A stretch of 64,000 nt of DNA from Actinokineospora globicatena (lineage in GTDB: Bacteria; Actinomycetota; Actinomycetes; Mycobacteriales; Pseudonocardiaceae), in assembly GCF_024171945.1 (NCBI RefSeq), contig NZ_JAMTCR010000002.1, positions 1-64,000 on the forward strand, written 5' to 3'. The notes under the pieces are model-generated. The model was not told where the DNA came from. It saw only the letters and a program-made list of their open reading frames with translations, and ran no database searches. A program made the position numbers and the translations under genes. Shown piece after piece: positions 1-9,342 of this stretch (the stretch's first letter is position 1; each line of letters begins with the position of its first letter).

Positions 1-194
<194 letters not shown>

Positions 195-467
195 TGCTTT
201 AAGAGTAATACCTGACAAACAGACACCAAACTGGCATCATATTCATCTCAAAGGAACCCACAAATAGGGTTCAATCATTCAAGCTCTACTGGCTTAAATC
301 GGCACACTGTTGAGTTCTCAAACAACACACGCACATCCGATTCAACCGCCACCATGGGCGACCTCATCCGAGGCTGGTATTGCCTAGCAAGTTTGTATTC
401 ACCTGATCGTATCCCACCCGCGCCGGACCGGAAGGCCCTGTGCTGGGAGAAGTAGATCGTGGCAACG
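195..467 (-). promoter_or_regulatory. rRNA operon leader with boxA antitermination site
   Basis: This is the transcribed leader between the predicted rRNA promoter and 16S. On the minus strand it holds TGTTTGAGAACTC at 324-312, the boxA-like element found before actinobacterial 16S genes, where Nus factors load. It also has a small perfect stem, GAACCC/GGGTTC, at 254-272. The leader is clearly more AT-rich than the flanking genes, as usual for rRNA processing regions. Confidence 0.8.
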
Positions 468-474
468 TCGCAGT

Positions 475-503
475 ACTTTACTCGGTTCGGTTCGCGGTGT
501 CAA
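475..503 (-). promoter_or_regulatory. rRNA operon promoter
   Basis: On the minus strand there is a perfect TTGACA -35 box (503-498), a 17-bp spacer and a TAAAGT -10 box (480-475). This predicts a start near 467 and a leader of about 270 nt before 16S. It is the best sigma70-type promoter in the window. More promoters may lie nearer to 16S, but none is as clear. Confidence 0.8.
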
Positions 504-624
504 CCGCTCGACCCGTTCTGTCTCCGAGTCCGTCCCCGCCAGGCTCTTGCGTCCTGTTCCGTCCGGCGCTCCGTGCGACATGGAGAAAGTTACCCACCCC
601 GAATTCCAAAGTCAAATCGCCTGG

Positions 625-3600
625 TCAGCGGCTTGCGGGGGGTCGCAGCCACAGCGTGCGGACCCGCCCGGCGAGCACGTCGGAGACGAGATCGGCCACC
701 GCGGCGGGCACCTGCTCGCCGACCCGCACCAGCTCGTACCCCCACGCCTGGAACTCGCTGAGCACGGTGGCCGGGTCATCACCGAAACCGCTGGTCATGG
801 CGCCGTCGAAGGCGAGGATGACGTTCGGTCGATCCTTGCGCAGGCGGCGCACGAGACCCCCCAGGGCGCGGTGCCCGAGGCCCGGAATGTCCACTTTGAC
901 GACCGTCAGCCGCTGCCCCTTGGTGGCCTCGATGGCGTCGAGCTCGCGGTCGAGCCGGACCGCGGGGACCGCTGATCCACTTTGTGTGTCCGTGGTCACT
1001 TCCGGTGATCCGGCTGGCCGAACCCCGTAACCGCCGCCCGGCGCGGGGGTCCCCACGAGCGGGGTCGTGCTGTCCCAGGCCGCGGCCTGCAGCACGACGA
1101 GGTGGTCGGCGACCACGTCCGAGACGTTCTCGGAAACGTTGTGGCGCAACAGTTTCACCGCGTCCGGGTCGGGCTCCACGACGACGACGGTCCCACTCGT
1201 ACCGAGTCGGCTGAGGACTCGGATCGCGTGGTAGCCGACGTAGGCGCCCACGTCGAGGAACACGCTGTCGGGCTCGATGAGCGAGTCGACCAGCTCCGCG
1301 ACGTCGGGTTCCCAGACCCCGTTGCTCGACAGAACGGCCGACATGACGCTGTCCTGCGCAGGTAGCCGCAAGAGTCCCGCGTCGCACAAGACGGGAGAGC
1401 TGGGTACATCGACCGAGACCCCGCGTTCGTGCTGCCGGACGACGACACGGCGAAGGGCATCAGTGGCGCGAAGTGCCTGGTCCGCGGACCACGAGCCCAT
1501 CACGAGTCGGCTCTCCGCCTCGGCCTGCTGAGCGGCCAGGCGCGCTTCCATCGCATCCAGCCTGGCGTTGCTCGCGGCTAGGGCGTCGGTCAGTGCCCGG
1601 ACCTCGGCAGAGCTGTCGTGTTGCTCCCTTGTGGACACATCTCGGACTTGTGCGGTGAGGTCGTCCACTATGCGTGTACCTGCCGCGGTCTCCCCCCTCA
1701 GGCGAACGACTTCCTCGCCGGTAGCGGAGACCTGCTTGCCGAGTTGGCCCATCCGGTCCACGACCAGGTCGAGGTCCGCGCGTAGTAGGTCCGCGTCTAG
1801 GCCCGCACCCGCGCTAGAGAGCCTGTCTTGGCGTTCGACGAGCTCGACGGCCGTGCGCTCTATGCCGTCGATCAGCGAGGCGAGCACCGAGGTCAGATGC
1901 GCGTCGTAGTGGTTGAGCACGCGCAGCACGGCCCGGCGTAGCTGCGGGGCCATCGGGATCTTGTGCCCCACGTCGGTGTCCGGTCGCCGGTGGAGGGCGT
2001 GCCGGGCAGCGCGTAGTGCGCGCAGTGGGTCGTCTTCGGTGGCAGCGGCGAGTGCACGCCCCGCTCTCCAACTGCGGTACGCGAGTTCGACCCGTCTGCG
2101 CACGGCAGCTCCAGCGGCCGCAGGTGCGAGTCGTTCGAGCACGTGCGTGCGCGCGGCCGAGCCGATCTTGTCGGCGGCCGCGTGGTCGTCGACCAGGTCG
2201 CGGATGGCGCCCGCGACCATCGTGTCGGCTGCGAACTCGTCGGTGGGTAGTGGGACGCAGCTGTCTGGTCCGAGCAGGTCAGCTGCCGCTCCCCCGGCGA
2301 GGGTGATCGTCGGGACTGCCCGCAGAGACACCTCTGCCAGCCAGCGGTTAACCCGGGCCGAGTCAGAGCTATCCGGCTGATCCAGCGACACGACCCAGTT
2401 CGCCGCGTCAGCGACGGCGACGAAGGTGGACTCGTCGGGGACTAGCCGGACACGGGAGTCCGCCGCCGCGGAGAGCCGGAGTCTCTCGGAAGCCTCGGAG
2501 CGCGCGAACGCTGTGGGCACCAAGAGCACGAGTCGGACGTCTTCGCGGCCTGGGAAGGCGGCGGCGAACGCTGCCAGCAGGTCGTCTCCACGATCCGCGA
2601 AGGCGACGAAGACGAATTCGTCTCCCAGCCCTAGTCGGTGTCTCGCGTGGTCACGTGCGACCTCGTCGCGCGCGCCTGGGTCAGGCAGTGGCAACGGGAC
2701 CGTGTGTGTGGCTATGCCGTCTGGAGCGGGAGCGACAGTAGGCCAGACCAGCCATCGTTCGTCGGCCCGGAACGGGATCGGCGTGAGGTCGTCTCTAATC
2801 GCGATGACGTGGCGCTGTCGCGGTAGTCCGCCTGGTACTCCGCAGGCGAGGACCACCGGGTAAACCGGCTCGTCGGAGATGGGGAGGCCGGATGCCTCCG
2901 CGGCGAGGCGGACGCGGTCCGCGAGTGGGCCCGTGCCGATGACGGACACGCCGATCTGGTCGATCAGGGTGACGTCGACGGTCTGCTGGCCGGGTACCGC
3001 GCGCTGGTGGAGGCGTCCCGCGAGCACGGCGTCGGTCGCGCACCAGTCGCGGTAAGCGGCGGCATCGACCCCGAACGGCTCGGGGAAGCGTTCGCCCAGT
3101 TCAGGGTCGCCCTGCCAGAGCGCGAACGACCACCTGGTGGCGTCGGGAACACCTGGTTCGGGAGCACACGCCCAACGCAGGAACCCGGCGGGCTCGACGC
3201 CCGCGGGCGGAGGCGGGTCTTGGCTGCTCCTAGCGGCGCGGTACGCGGCGCGCAGGGGTGCGGGGAAGACAGTGCCATCTGCGAGTTTGCCAAATCGGAC
3301 TGTCGATTGCGGTAGCTCGTACACGTCGTCGAGCGCGGTGGCGTAATCGGTGACGACTGAGGCCAACAGCGGGTGTTCCGAGAGGAGAACTCGCGGGTGG
3401 TCGGTGATTTCCGCGGTAAGAAGCCACGGTTTGGCTGGGTCGAAGCCTTGGAATATCGCCGTGCGTAGAGTCGCCGCGCCCGCGGTGAGGTTGCCGGTGG
3501 CATCACGCGCTAGCGCCCGTTGGGCGGCGTTCCACCCGGAGAGCCCTAGACCGGGGTCACGCAATACGTGGTGGTCAGCCATGGCAGGGGCACCGTCGAG

Positions 3601-4158
3601 GAACGACCCCGCGCGCGCGGGGTCGTCCAAGCAGGCCTCTGCCCAGGCGTGCAAGAAGGGCTCCGCGCCGTGGCTGACCGCGATGAGGCCGTCGTCGTAG
3701 ATCCCGGCGGCGAGCAGTTCCTGCTGGGTGGGGCGCAGGCCGTCCGCTGGTAGCGGCCGCAGCACCCTGGGCACCAGGACGACGGCGGCCTGGTCGAGCG
3801 GGGCGGTCACCGCGGCCGCGAACGGCGCGTACACCCTGGTCCACGGCGCCAGGTAGATCACCGGGCAGGTGTGGTCGACCAGCAGCGACTCCAGCAGCCG
3901 GGGGCGCAGCGCGGCGCACGCCTCGGCCGCGGTGTGGCCGGTGGCGAGGTCGGCGAGCTCGGCCGGGTGGACGCCGATGTCCTCGGGCACCAGCACCCCG
4001 TCGGAGCGTTCGCCGTCGACCAGCAGGGTCACGAACCGGGCACCGGGGTGGTGGTCGAGGAAGGTCCTGGCCGCCAACCGGGCGGCTGGCAGGTCCTGCG
4101 CGGCCACCGCGGTACAGGCGATCACGGTCGTCACGGCGTCGGGGGGCACGTCGGGCAC
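625..4158 (-). CDS. Glycosyltransferase-like / FkbM methyltransferase multidomain protein
   Basis: The 1177-residue protein has at least three parts. Residues about 1-350 resemble the nucleotide-sugar transferase-like segment of actinobacterial surface-glycan enzymes (VIACT start, LLVDGE). Residues about 400-740 look like a GT4-type glycosyltransferase fold with a GxGxxAD-like acceptor region. A low-complexity, partly coiled-coil stretch at about 780-880 links these to a C-terminal FkbM-type SAM-dependent methyltransferase (FLDVGAYVGYH and VVVEPDP at about 963-1000). The family suggests modification of a cell-surface polysaccharide or glycolipid; the substrate is unknown. The GTG start at 4158 is used, but GTG at 4134, which reads VTTVIACT, fits the family start equally well. 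It lies alone between the rRNA operon and glnA2. Confidence 0.8.
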   Translation of the reverse strand: MPDVPPDAVTTVIACTAVAAQDLPAARLAARTFLDHHPGARFVTLLVDGERSDGVLVPEDIGVHPAELADLATGHTAAEACAALRPRLLESLLVDHTCPVIYLAPWTRVYAPFAAAVTAPLDQAAVVLVPRVLRPLPADGLRPTQQELLAAGIYDDGLIAVSHGAEPFLHAWAEACLDDPARAGSFLDGAPAMADHHVLRDPGLGLSGWNAAQRALARDATGNLTAGAATLRTAIFQGFDPAKPWLLTAEITDHPRVLLSEHPLLASVVTDYATALDDVYELPQSTVRFGKLADGTVFPAPLRAAYRAARSSQDPPPPAGVEPAGFLRWACAPEPGVPDATRWSFALWQGDPELGERFPEPFGVDAAAYRDWCATDAVLAGRLHQRAVPGQQTVDVTLIDQIGVSVIGTGPLADRVRLAAEASGLPISDEPVYPVVLACGVPGGLPRQRHVIAIRDDLTPIPFRADERWLVWPTVAPAPDGIATHTVPLPLPDPGARDEVARDHARHRLGLGDEFVFVAFADRGDDLLAAFAAAFPGREDVRLVLLVPTAFARSEASERLRLSAAADSRVRLVPDESTFVAVADAANWVVSLDQPDSSDSARVNRWLAEVSLRAVPTITLAGGAAADLLGPDSCVPLPTDEFAADTMVAGAIRDLVDDHAAADKIGSAARTHVLERLAPAAAGAAVRRRVELAYRSWRAGRALAAATEDDPLRALRAARHALHRRPDTDVGHKIPMAPQLRRAVLRVLNHYDAHLTSVLASLIDGIERTAVELVERQDRLSSAGAGLDADLLRADLDLVVDRMGQLGKQVSATGEEVVRLRGETAAGTRIVDDLTAQVRDVSTREQHDSSAEVRALTDALAASNARLDAMEARLAAQQAEAESRLVMGSWSADQALRATDALRRVVVRQHERGVSVDVPSSPVLCDAGLLRLPAQDSVMSAVLSSNGVWEPDVAELVDSLIEPDSVFLDVGAYVGYHAIRVLSRLGTSGTVVVVEPDPDAVKLLRHNVSENVSDVVADHLVVLQAAAWDSTTPLVGTPAPGGGYGVRPAGSPEVTTDTQSGSAVPAVRLDRELDAIEATKGQRLTVVKVDIPGLGHRALGGLVRRLRKDRPNVILAFDGAMTSGFGDDPATVLSEFQAWGYELVRVGEQVPAAVADLVSDVLAGRVRTLWLRPPASR

Positions 4159-4222
4159 CCGGTCAACCTAGTGGCTCGAAGGGCGCCCGTGGGCCTACCA
4201 GTCGAGCGATCGGGTGATCGGA

Positions 4223-5566
4223 CTAGAGCATCGGGAGAAGAGTTCGCAGCTCGTAGGGGGTGACGCTGCGCCGGTATGTGTCCCATTCGGTCCGCTTGTT
4301 GCGGAGGAAGTAGTCGAAGACGTGCTCGCCGAGCGTCTCGGCGAGCAGCTCCGAGTTCTCCATCTCGGCCAGGGCCTCGCCGAGGTTCTGCGGCAGGTTC
4401 GCGTAACCGGCGGCGCGGCGCTCGGCGTCGGACAACGACCACACGTCGTCCTCGGCGGCCGGGGGAAGCGGGTAGCCCTCTGCGACGCCCTTGAGGCCCG
4501 CAGCGAGGATGACCGAGAACGCCAGGTACGGGTTGCAGGCCGAGTCGAGCGAGCGGATCTCTACGCGGCGCGACGACGCCTTGGTCGGCGAGTACATGGG
4601 AACTCGGACCAGCGCGGACCGGTTGGCGTGTCCCCAGCAGACAGCGGTAGGGGCCTCACCACCGACGATGAGCCTCTTATACGAGTTGACCCACTGGTTG
4701 GTGACGGCCGAGATCTCGCGTGCGTGCTTGAGCAGACCCGCGACGAACGCCTTACCGGTTGCCGATAGCTGATACGGGTCCTCGTTGTCGTAGAACGCGT
4801 TGCGGTCGCCTTCGAAGAGGCTCACGTGGGTGTGCATGCCGGAGCCGGGCTGATCGGAGAACGGCTTGGGCATGAAGGACGCGAACACGCCCTGGGTGAG
4901 TGCGACCTCCTTGACCACGTACCGGAAGGTCATGACGTTGTCGGCCATGGTGAGCGCGTCGGCGTAGCGCAGGTCGATCTCCTGCTGGCCGGGCGCGCCC
5001 TCGTGGTGGCTGAACTCGACCGAGATGCCCATCGCCTCGAGGGTCTCGATGGCGTGCCTGCGGAAGTGCGTGGCGGTGGCGTGGCTGGCCTGGTCGAAGT
5101 AGCCGCCGTTGTCGGCGGGGGTCGGCTCGCTCCCGTCGTGCGGCAGGTCGTTGAGCAGGAAGAACTCGATCTCGGGGTGCACGTAGCAGGTGAACCCGGC
5201 CTCGCTGGCCTTCGACAGCGTGCGGCGCAGCACGTGCCGTGGGTCCGCCCAGGACGGTGAGCCGTCCGGCATGGCGATGTCGCAGAACATCCGCGCCGAG
5301 TAGGGCTCGCCGTCCGGGGTCTCCCAGGGCAGCACCTGGAAGGTCGCCGGGTCGGGCTTGGCGATCATGTCCGACTCGTACACCCGGGAGAATCCCTCGA
5401 TCGCCGAGCCGTCGAACCCGATGCCCTCGGCGAACGCGCCCTCGAGCTCGGCGGGCGCGACCGCGACGGACTTCAGGAAGCCGAGCACGTCGGTGAACCA
5501 CAACCGGACGAACCGGATGTCGCGTTCTTCGAGCGTGCGCAGGACGAACTCTTGCTGGCGATCCAT
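4223..5566 (-). CDS. glnA2: Type I glutamine synthetase, GlnA2 class
   Basis: The 447-residue protein is full length for the class and begins with the hallmark MDRQQEFVLRTLEER of actinobacterial GlnA2. Visible GS motifs are the IGFDGSAIEG loop, the metal-binding EIEFFLL and HHEGAPGQQEIDLR segments, and GSGMHTHVSL for ATP and glutamate binding. The KNLYxLPP adenylylation-site tyrosine of GlnA1 is not visible near the C-terminus, so GlnE control is unlikely. It may make glutamine, or act on polyamines as some Streptomyces GlnA-like enzymes do; sequence alone does not decide. It starts 16 bp after the MFS transporter stop and has no obvious Shine-Dalgarno sequence, so co-transcription with the transporter is likely. 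Confidence 0.92.
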   Translation of the reverse strand: MDRQQEFVLRTLEERDIRFVRLWFTDVLGFLKSVAVAPAELEGAFAEGIGFDGSAIEGFSRVYESDMIAKPDPATFQVLPWETPDGEPYSARMFCDIAMPDGSPSWADPRHVLRRTLSKASEAGFTCYVHPEIEFFLLNDLPHDGSEPTPADNGGYFDQASHATATHFRRHAIETLEAMGISVEFSHHEGAPGQQEIDLRYADALTMADNVMTFRYVVKEVALTQGVFASFMPKPFSDQPGSGMHTHVSLFEGDRNAFYDNEDPYQLSATGKAFVAGLLKHAREISAVTNQWVNSYKRLIVGGEAPTAVCWGHANRSALVRVPMYSPTKASSRRVEIRSLDSACNPYLAFSVILAAGLKGVAEGYPLPPAAEDDVWSLSDAERRAAGYANLPQNLGEALAEMENSELLAETLGEHVFDYFLRNKRTEWDTYRRSVTPYELRTLLPML

Positions 5567-5582
5567 GTGCGCAGCGTAGACA

Positions 5583-6860
5583 TCAACTGGTGGTGCGCGC
5601 CTTATCGAGCCCGTGTGAGGTGATGCGCAGTGACATGACGGCCGCTAGAGCGCACAGTCCGCCCGAGACGTACCAGGCGATGTCGTAGCTGCCGTGGTGG
5701 TCGCGCGTGAGTCCCGCGCCGACCGCGGCGAGCGCGGCACCGACCTGGTGGGAGGCGAAGACCCAGCCGAACACGATGGGTCCGTCGTGGCCGTAGACCC
5801 TCCTGCACAGGGCAACCGTCGGTGGGACCGTGGCGACCCAGTCGAGACCATAGAAGACGATGAACGCCCACATGGGTGGTTCGGTGGTGGGGGCGAACAG
5901 CTGCGGCAGGATCAACAGCGACGCGCCGCGCAAGGTGTAGTAGGCGCCGAGTAGGTAGCGCGGGTCGACCTTGTCGGTAAGCCAACCGGACGCGATGGTG
6001 CCGATGACGTCGAACAAGCCGACTAGGGCGAGGAGTCCCGCAGCGGTCGTAGTGGGCATCCCGTGGTCGTGGGCGGCAGGTACGAAGTGGGTGCCGATGA
6101 GCCCGTTGGTCGAAGCGCCGCAGATGGCGAAGCCGCCCGCGAGGAGCCAGAACGTCCCGGTTCGCGATGCCTGGCTGAGCACCTGCAGGGCTCGGGACGC
6201 GGTTCGCCCGCTGGTGGCGGGGATCGGATCTTCCTTACCGGTGGCTCCGTAGGCGGTAGTGCCGACATCGCTGGGCTTGTCCCGGAGCGCGATGAGGACA
6301 AGAGGGACGACGGCGAGCGCGGTGAAGGAGATGGCTAGGGAAGCCGTGCGCCAACCGCTGTGGGTGGCGAGCTGGGCGACTACGGGCAGGAACACGAGCT
6401 GCCCGGCCGCGCCTGCCGCGGTGAGTACGCCGCTGACGAGGCCTTGGTGCTTCACGAACCACCGGGAGGTCACCGTGGCGACGAACGTGAGCGCCATCGA
6501 GCCGGTGCCGACACCCACGAGCACGCCCCAGAGGAGGAGCAGCTGCCAGCTCGAGTTCATGAAGACGGTGAGTCCGCTACCGGCGGCGACGAGCACTAGG
6601 GCGCCCGAGACGACTCGGCGCATTCCGAGCCGCTCCATGAGCGCGGCCGCGAACGGCGAGATCAGTCCATAGAGGAGCAGGTTGATGCTGACAGCGGTCG
6701 AGATGGTCGCGGTGGACCAGCCGAACTCGCGGTGCAGGGGGTCGATCAGCACGCTGGGCGCTGCGCGGAACCCCGCGGCGCCGACCAGGGCGACGAAGGC
6801 GACGCCCGCGACGAACCAGGCCCAGTGCGGCCGCCGGACCCGGATCTGTGTCTGTGTCAC
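5583..6860 (-). CDS. MFS transporter, monocarboxylate/oxalate-formate antiporter-like
   Basis: This is a 425-residue, 12-TM major facilitator protein. The start chosen is GTG at 6860 (VTQTQIRVRRPHW), just before the first membrane helix; longer in-frame readings run into the divergent regulator and are not credible. The AGFRAAPSVLIDPL and EFGWSTATIS segments after TM1, and the loop with MERLGMRR, resemble the MCT/OFA porters that carry small carboxylates. The substrate is not known. It is divergent from a GlxA-type regulator with a 72-bp shared promoter region, a common local-regulator arrangement, and is followed closely by glnA2. Confidence 0.88.
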   Translation of the reverse strand: MTQTQIRVRRPHWAWFVAGVAFVALVGAAGFRAAPSVLIDPLHREFGWSTATISTAVSINLLLYGLISPFAAALMERLGMRRVVSGALVLVAAGSGLTVFMNSSWQLLLLWGVLVGVGTGSMALTFVATVTSRWFVKHQGLVSGVLTAAGAAGQLVFLPVVAQLATHSGWRTASLAISFTALAVVPLVLIALRDKPSDVGTTAYGATGKEDPIPATSGRTASRALQVLSQASRTGTFWLLAGGFAICGASTNGLIGTHFVPAAHDHGMPTTTAAGLLALVGLFDVIGTIASGWLTDKVDPRYLLGAYYTLRGASLLILPQLFAPTTEPPMWAFIVFYGLDWVATVPPTVALCRRVYGHDGPIVFGWVFASHQVGAALAAVGAGLTRDHHGSYDIAWYVSGGLCALAAVMSLRITSHGLDKARTTS

Positions 6861-6932
6861 GGCGTCCAGGGTGCGGTGTCGGCTCCACTGTGGCCTAGTG
6901 GCCTGATTGCCAATATGTGCAAGAATCTGGCC
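6861..6932. promoter_or_regulatory. Divergent promoter region, MFS transporter / GlxA regulator
   Basis: These 72 bp separate two start codons facing away from each other and must hold both promoters and probably the regulator's operator. The stretch near 6900-6925 is AT-richer than its surroundings. I do not see an unambiguous palindrome. Confidence 0.45.
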
Positions 6933-7904
6933 ATGACGCACCGGGTGGCGGTCCTGGCCATCGACGAGGCGGTCGGCTACGACCTGACGATCCCGCCGCA
7001 GGTGATGCGCGCGGCGGTCGACGGCGAGGGCGTGCCGCTCTACGAGGTGGTGGTGTGTGGGGTCGACGCGAAGCCCGTGCGGATGACGACGGGGTTCACC
7101 GCGCTGCTCGACCACGGCCCCGAGGCGCTGGAGACCGCGGACACGGTGATCGTGCCCGGCACCCGCTCCCCCGGGCCGCGGCACCTGGGCACTCTTCCGG
7201 GTGACATCGGGGAGGCACTCGCGCGGGTGCGGCCGGACGCGCGGGTGATGTCGATCTGCACCGGCGCGTTCGTGTTGGGTGCCGCCGGGGTGCTCGACGG
7301 GCGCCCCGCGACCACGCACTGGAAGTTCGTCGACGAGTTCCGGGCGCTCTACCCGTCGGTGCGGTTGGACCCGGACGTGCTGTTCGTCGACGACGGCGAC
7401 GTGTTGACCTCGGCGGGGTTGGGCGCGGGCGTCGACCTGTGCCTGCACGTCATCCGGACGGACTTCGGCAGCGAGGTCGCGAACCGGGCCGCTCGCTACT
7501 GCGTGGTGCCGCCGTGGCGCGAAGGGGGGCAATCGCAGTTCATCGATCGCCCGCTGCCCGAAGGTGGCTCTGACGGCGTCGCGCCTACTCGCGCGTGGGC
7601 GCTTGCCAGGCTGCACGAGCCGCTGGAGCTGACGGCGTTGGCCGAGCATGCCGCGATGAGTGTGCGCACGTTCTCTCGACACTTCCGCGCGGAGACAGGG
7701 CTGTCGCCGGGGGCGTGGTTGATTCAGCAGCGCATTCGATTGGCGCGGCGGCTGCTGGAGACGACAGATCTACCGGTCGACCAAGTCGCCGAGCGGGCTG
7801 GTGTCGGTAGCGCTGCCTCGCTGCGGCAACACCTGCGGGCCGCGATAGGCGTGTCTCCGCTGGCTTACCGCAAGATGTTCCGACCTAGCTCATCGCAGGG
7901 ATAA
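6933..7904 (+). CDS. GlxA family transcriptional regulator (DJ-1/PfpI plus AraC HTH)
   Basis: The 323-residue protein has an N-terminal DJ-1/PfpI-like domain (about 5-175), with the nucleophile-elbow-like ICTGAFVLG at about 106-114, and a C-terminal AraC/XylS double helix-turn-helix (about 220-318; MSVRTFSRHFRAETG, then VAERAGVG). ATG at 6933 is chosen because it begins the domain; an upstream extension would overlap the transporter start. The family usually controls a neighbouring catabolic or transport gene, here most likely the divergent MFS gene and perhaps glnA2 behind it. Its 3' end overlaps the convergent unknown gene by 20 bp. Confidence 0.9.
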   Translation: MTHRVAVLAIDEAVGYDLTIPPQVMRAAVDGEGVPLYEVVVCGVDAKPVRMTTGFTALLDHGPEALETADTVIVPGTRSPGPRHLGTLPGDIGEALARVRPDARVMSICTGAFVLGAAGVLDGRPATTHWKFVDEFRALYPSVRLDPDVLFVDDGDVLTSAGLGAGVDLCLHVIRTDFGSEVANRAARYCVVPPWREGGQSQFIDRPLPEGGSDGVAPTRAWALARLHEPLELTALAEHAAMSVRTFSRHFRAETGLSPGAWLIQQRIRLARRLLETTDLPVDQVAERAGVGSAASLRQHLRAAIGVSPLAYRKMFRPSSSQG

Positions 7905-8460
7905 GAGCGCGGGACAGGTTCCACTCGATCAGGTCCATGCGCTCGGACAGCCGGTAGAGGAAGTCCTCGAAGTCGCGGCTGTGCTCGGGCGAGACCAGGG
8001 CCTCGGTGGCGCCGACGGCCTGCTCGATGAGCCAGGACGAGACGCGCCGCAGGCCCAGCGACGGGGTCTGGTCGACCCAGGCGAGTAGCTGGTCGCGCAT
8101 CGCGGGGTCGGCGCAGTGGACCGCGACGAGGCGGCGCCTGCGCAGGGCAACGGTGAGGTCGGTGCCCGCGAACAGCGGTGCGCGGTCGGCGCGGCGGATC
8201 ACGGCCGCGATCTCCTCGAAGCCCTCTTCGACGATGGACCCCATGCCCGCGACCGACGTCATCTCCGCCGCGGTGAGCTGGCCCGCGGCCAGGACCTCCG
8301 CCTGACCGCCGATGCCGACGCACGGGGTGGCGAGGTAGGTGGCCATCCGACCCGCGAGCGGGCCGACCCGGTCGGTCACCTCGAGGAAGACGACGGACGC
8401 GTACGGCACCAGGTCGGCCCACACGATCGCTGGCACCTTGTCGAGAGCTACGTCACTCAA
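7885..8460 (-). CDS. Conserved-looking protein of unknown function
   Basis: I do not recognise a domain. The product from the TTG at 8460 is 191 residues and reads as a soluble alpha/beta-type protein with regular hydrophobic spacing (AIVWADLVPYASVVFLEV, then LFAGTDLTVALRRRR). TTG at 8460 is favoured because a GGTAGGTG sequence lies a few bases upstream; an ATG at 8502 would add 14 poorly conserved-looking residues. It converges on the GlxA gene with a 20-bp overlap and is divergent from lprG. A palindrome at 8502-8527 lies in its leader or promoter. Confidence 0.6.
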   Translation of the reverse strand: MSDVALDKVPAIVWADLVPYASVVFLEVTDRVGPLAGRMATYLATPCVGIGGQAEVLAAGQLTAAEMTSVAGMGSIVEEGFEEIAAVIRRADRAPLFAGTDLTVALRRRRLVAVHCADPAMRDQLLAWVDQTPSLGLRRVSSWLIEQAVGATEALVSPEHSRDFEDFLYRLSERMDLIEWNLSRALIPAMS

Positions 8461-8501
8461 TGAACACCTACCACTCGTTCCCGCCATCAACACCACCCAC
8501 A

Positions 8502-8527
8502 TTGAGCCCCCATTTGGGGGAACTCAA
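8502..8527. promoter_or_regulatory. Inverted repeat in the lprG divergent region
   Basis: TTGAG-CCCCC-ATTT-GGGGG-AA-CTCAA folds as a ten-pair hairpin with a 2-base bulge and 4-base loop. It sits between the divergent unknown gene and lprG. Without a T-run it looks more like an operator or mRNA element than a terminator. Confidence 0.45.
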
Positions 8528-8637
8528 GCACTCTCCGACACCAACACCCGAAAGGTTGAAGCTTGTAACACCTGCGGGCGCGGTGGGCTGTGGACAACTT
8601 CCGCGGCCCTCAGCTCGATCCGCCTACGATCTGGGCC

Positions 8638-9342
8638 ATGGTCAAGCGTGGGTGGGTTGGAGCGGTCCTGGCCGTGGTCGGGCTGCTGGTCACGGGGTGC
8701 ACGTCGGAGGAGCCGACCGGGGGTGGCGGCGACCTGCCGGACGGGGCGGCGCTGGTGCGCGAGTCGGCGGAGGTGACGAAGGGGATCAAGAGCGCGCATT
8801 TCTCGCTCAAGGTCAACGGGTCGGTATCGGCCATCCCGGTGCAGAACGCCGAGGGTGACCTCACCCGGGAGGGCGGGCCGTCCGGCGCGGCCAAGGGCAC
8901 GGTGAAGCTGACGCTGCTCGGCCAGCTCATCGAGGGCGAGTTCGTGCTCGTCGACGACTCGCTCTACATCAAGGGCCCGACCGGGGGGTTCCAGAAGTAC
9001 CCGGCGTCGCTGAGCTCGAACATCTACGACCCGTCGGCGATCCTCGACCCGGACAAGGGCATCGCCAACGTGCTCGGCAAGATCCAGAACCCGCGCACCG
9101 ACGGCAAGGAGTCGGTGGAGGGCACCTCGGCGTACAAGGTGTCCGGCAAGGTCACCAAGGACGTCGCGAGCGCGCTGGTGCCCGGGGTGAACAGCGACGT
9201 GGACATCTCCGTGTGGCTGCGCGAGGACAACAAGCAGCCCGTCAAGGCCTCGGTGAAGCTGCCCGGCGGTGAGGGCCAGACCGCGTCGGTCGACCTGACG
9301 CTGTCCGACGTGGACAAGCCGGTGACGATCACCGCGCCATGA
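8638..9342 (+). CDS. lprG: LprG-like lipoprotein (LppX/LprAFG family)
   Basis: This 234-residue lipoprotein has a short signal peptide and a lipobox LVTGC with lipidated Cys21, then the LppX_LprAFG fold seen in mycobacterial LprG ([39 protein letters not shown]). Family members carry triacylated lipids or lipoglycans between the membrane and the outer envelope. ATG at 8638 begins the signal peptide; an earlier in-frame start at 8590 would bury it. The stop overlaps the start of the p55-like pump by 4 bp, reproducing the lprG-p55 operon of mycobacteria, where the two proteins work together. Confidence 0.92.
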   Translation: MVKRGWVGAVLAVVGLLVTGCTSEEPTGGGGDLPDGAALVRESAEVTKGIKSAHFSLKVNGSVSAIPVQNAEGDLTREGGPSGAAKGTVKLTLLGQLIEGEFVLVDDSLYIKGPTGGFQKYPASLSSNIYDPSAILDPDKGIANVLGKIQNPRTDGKESVEGTSAYKVSGKVTKDVASALVPGVNSDVDISVWLREDNKQPVKASVKLPGGEGQTASVDLTLSDVDKPVTITAP

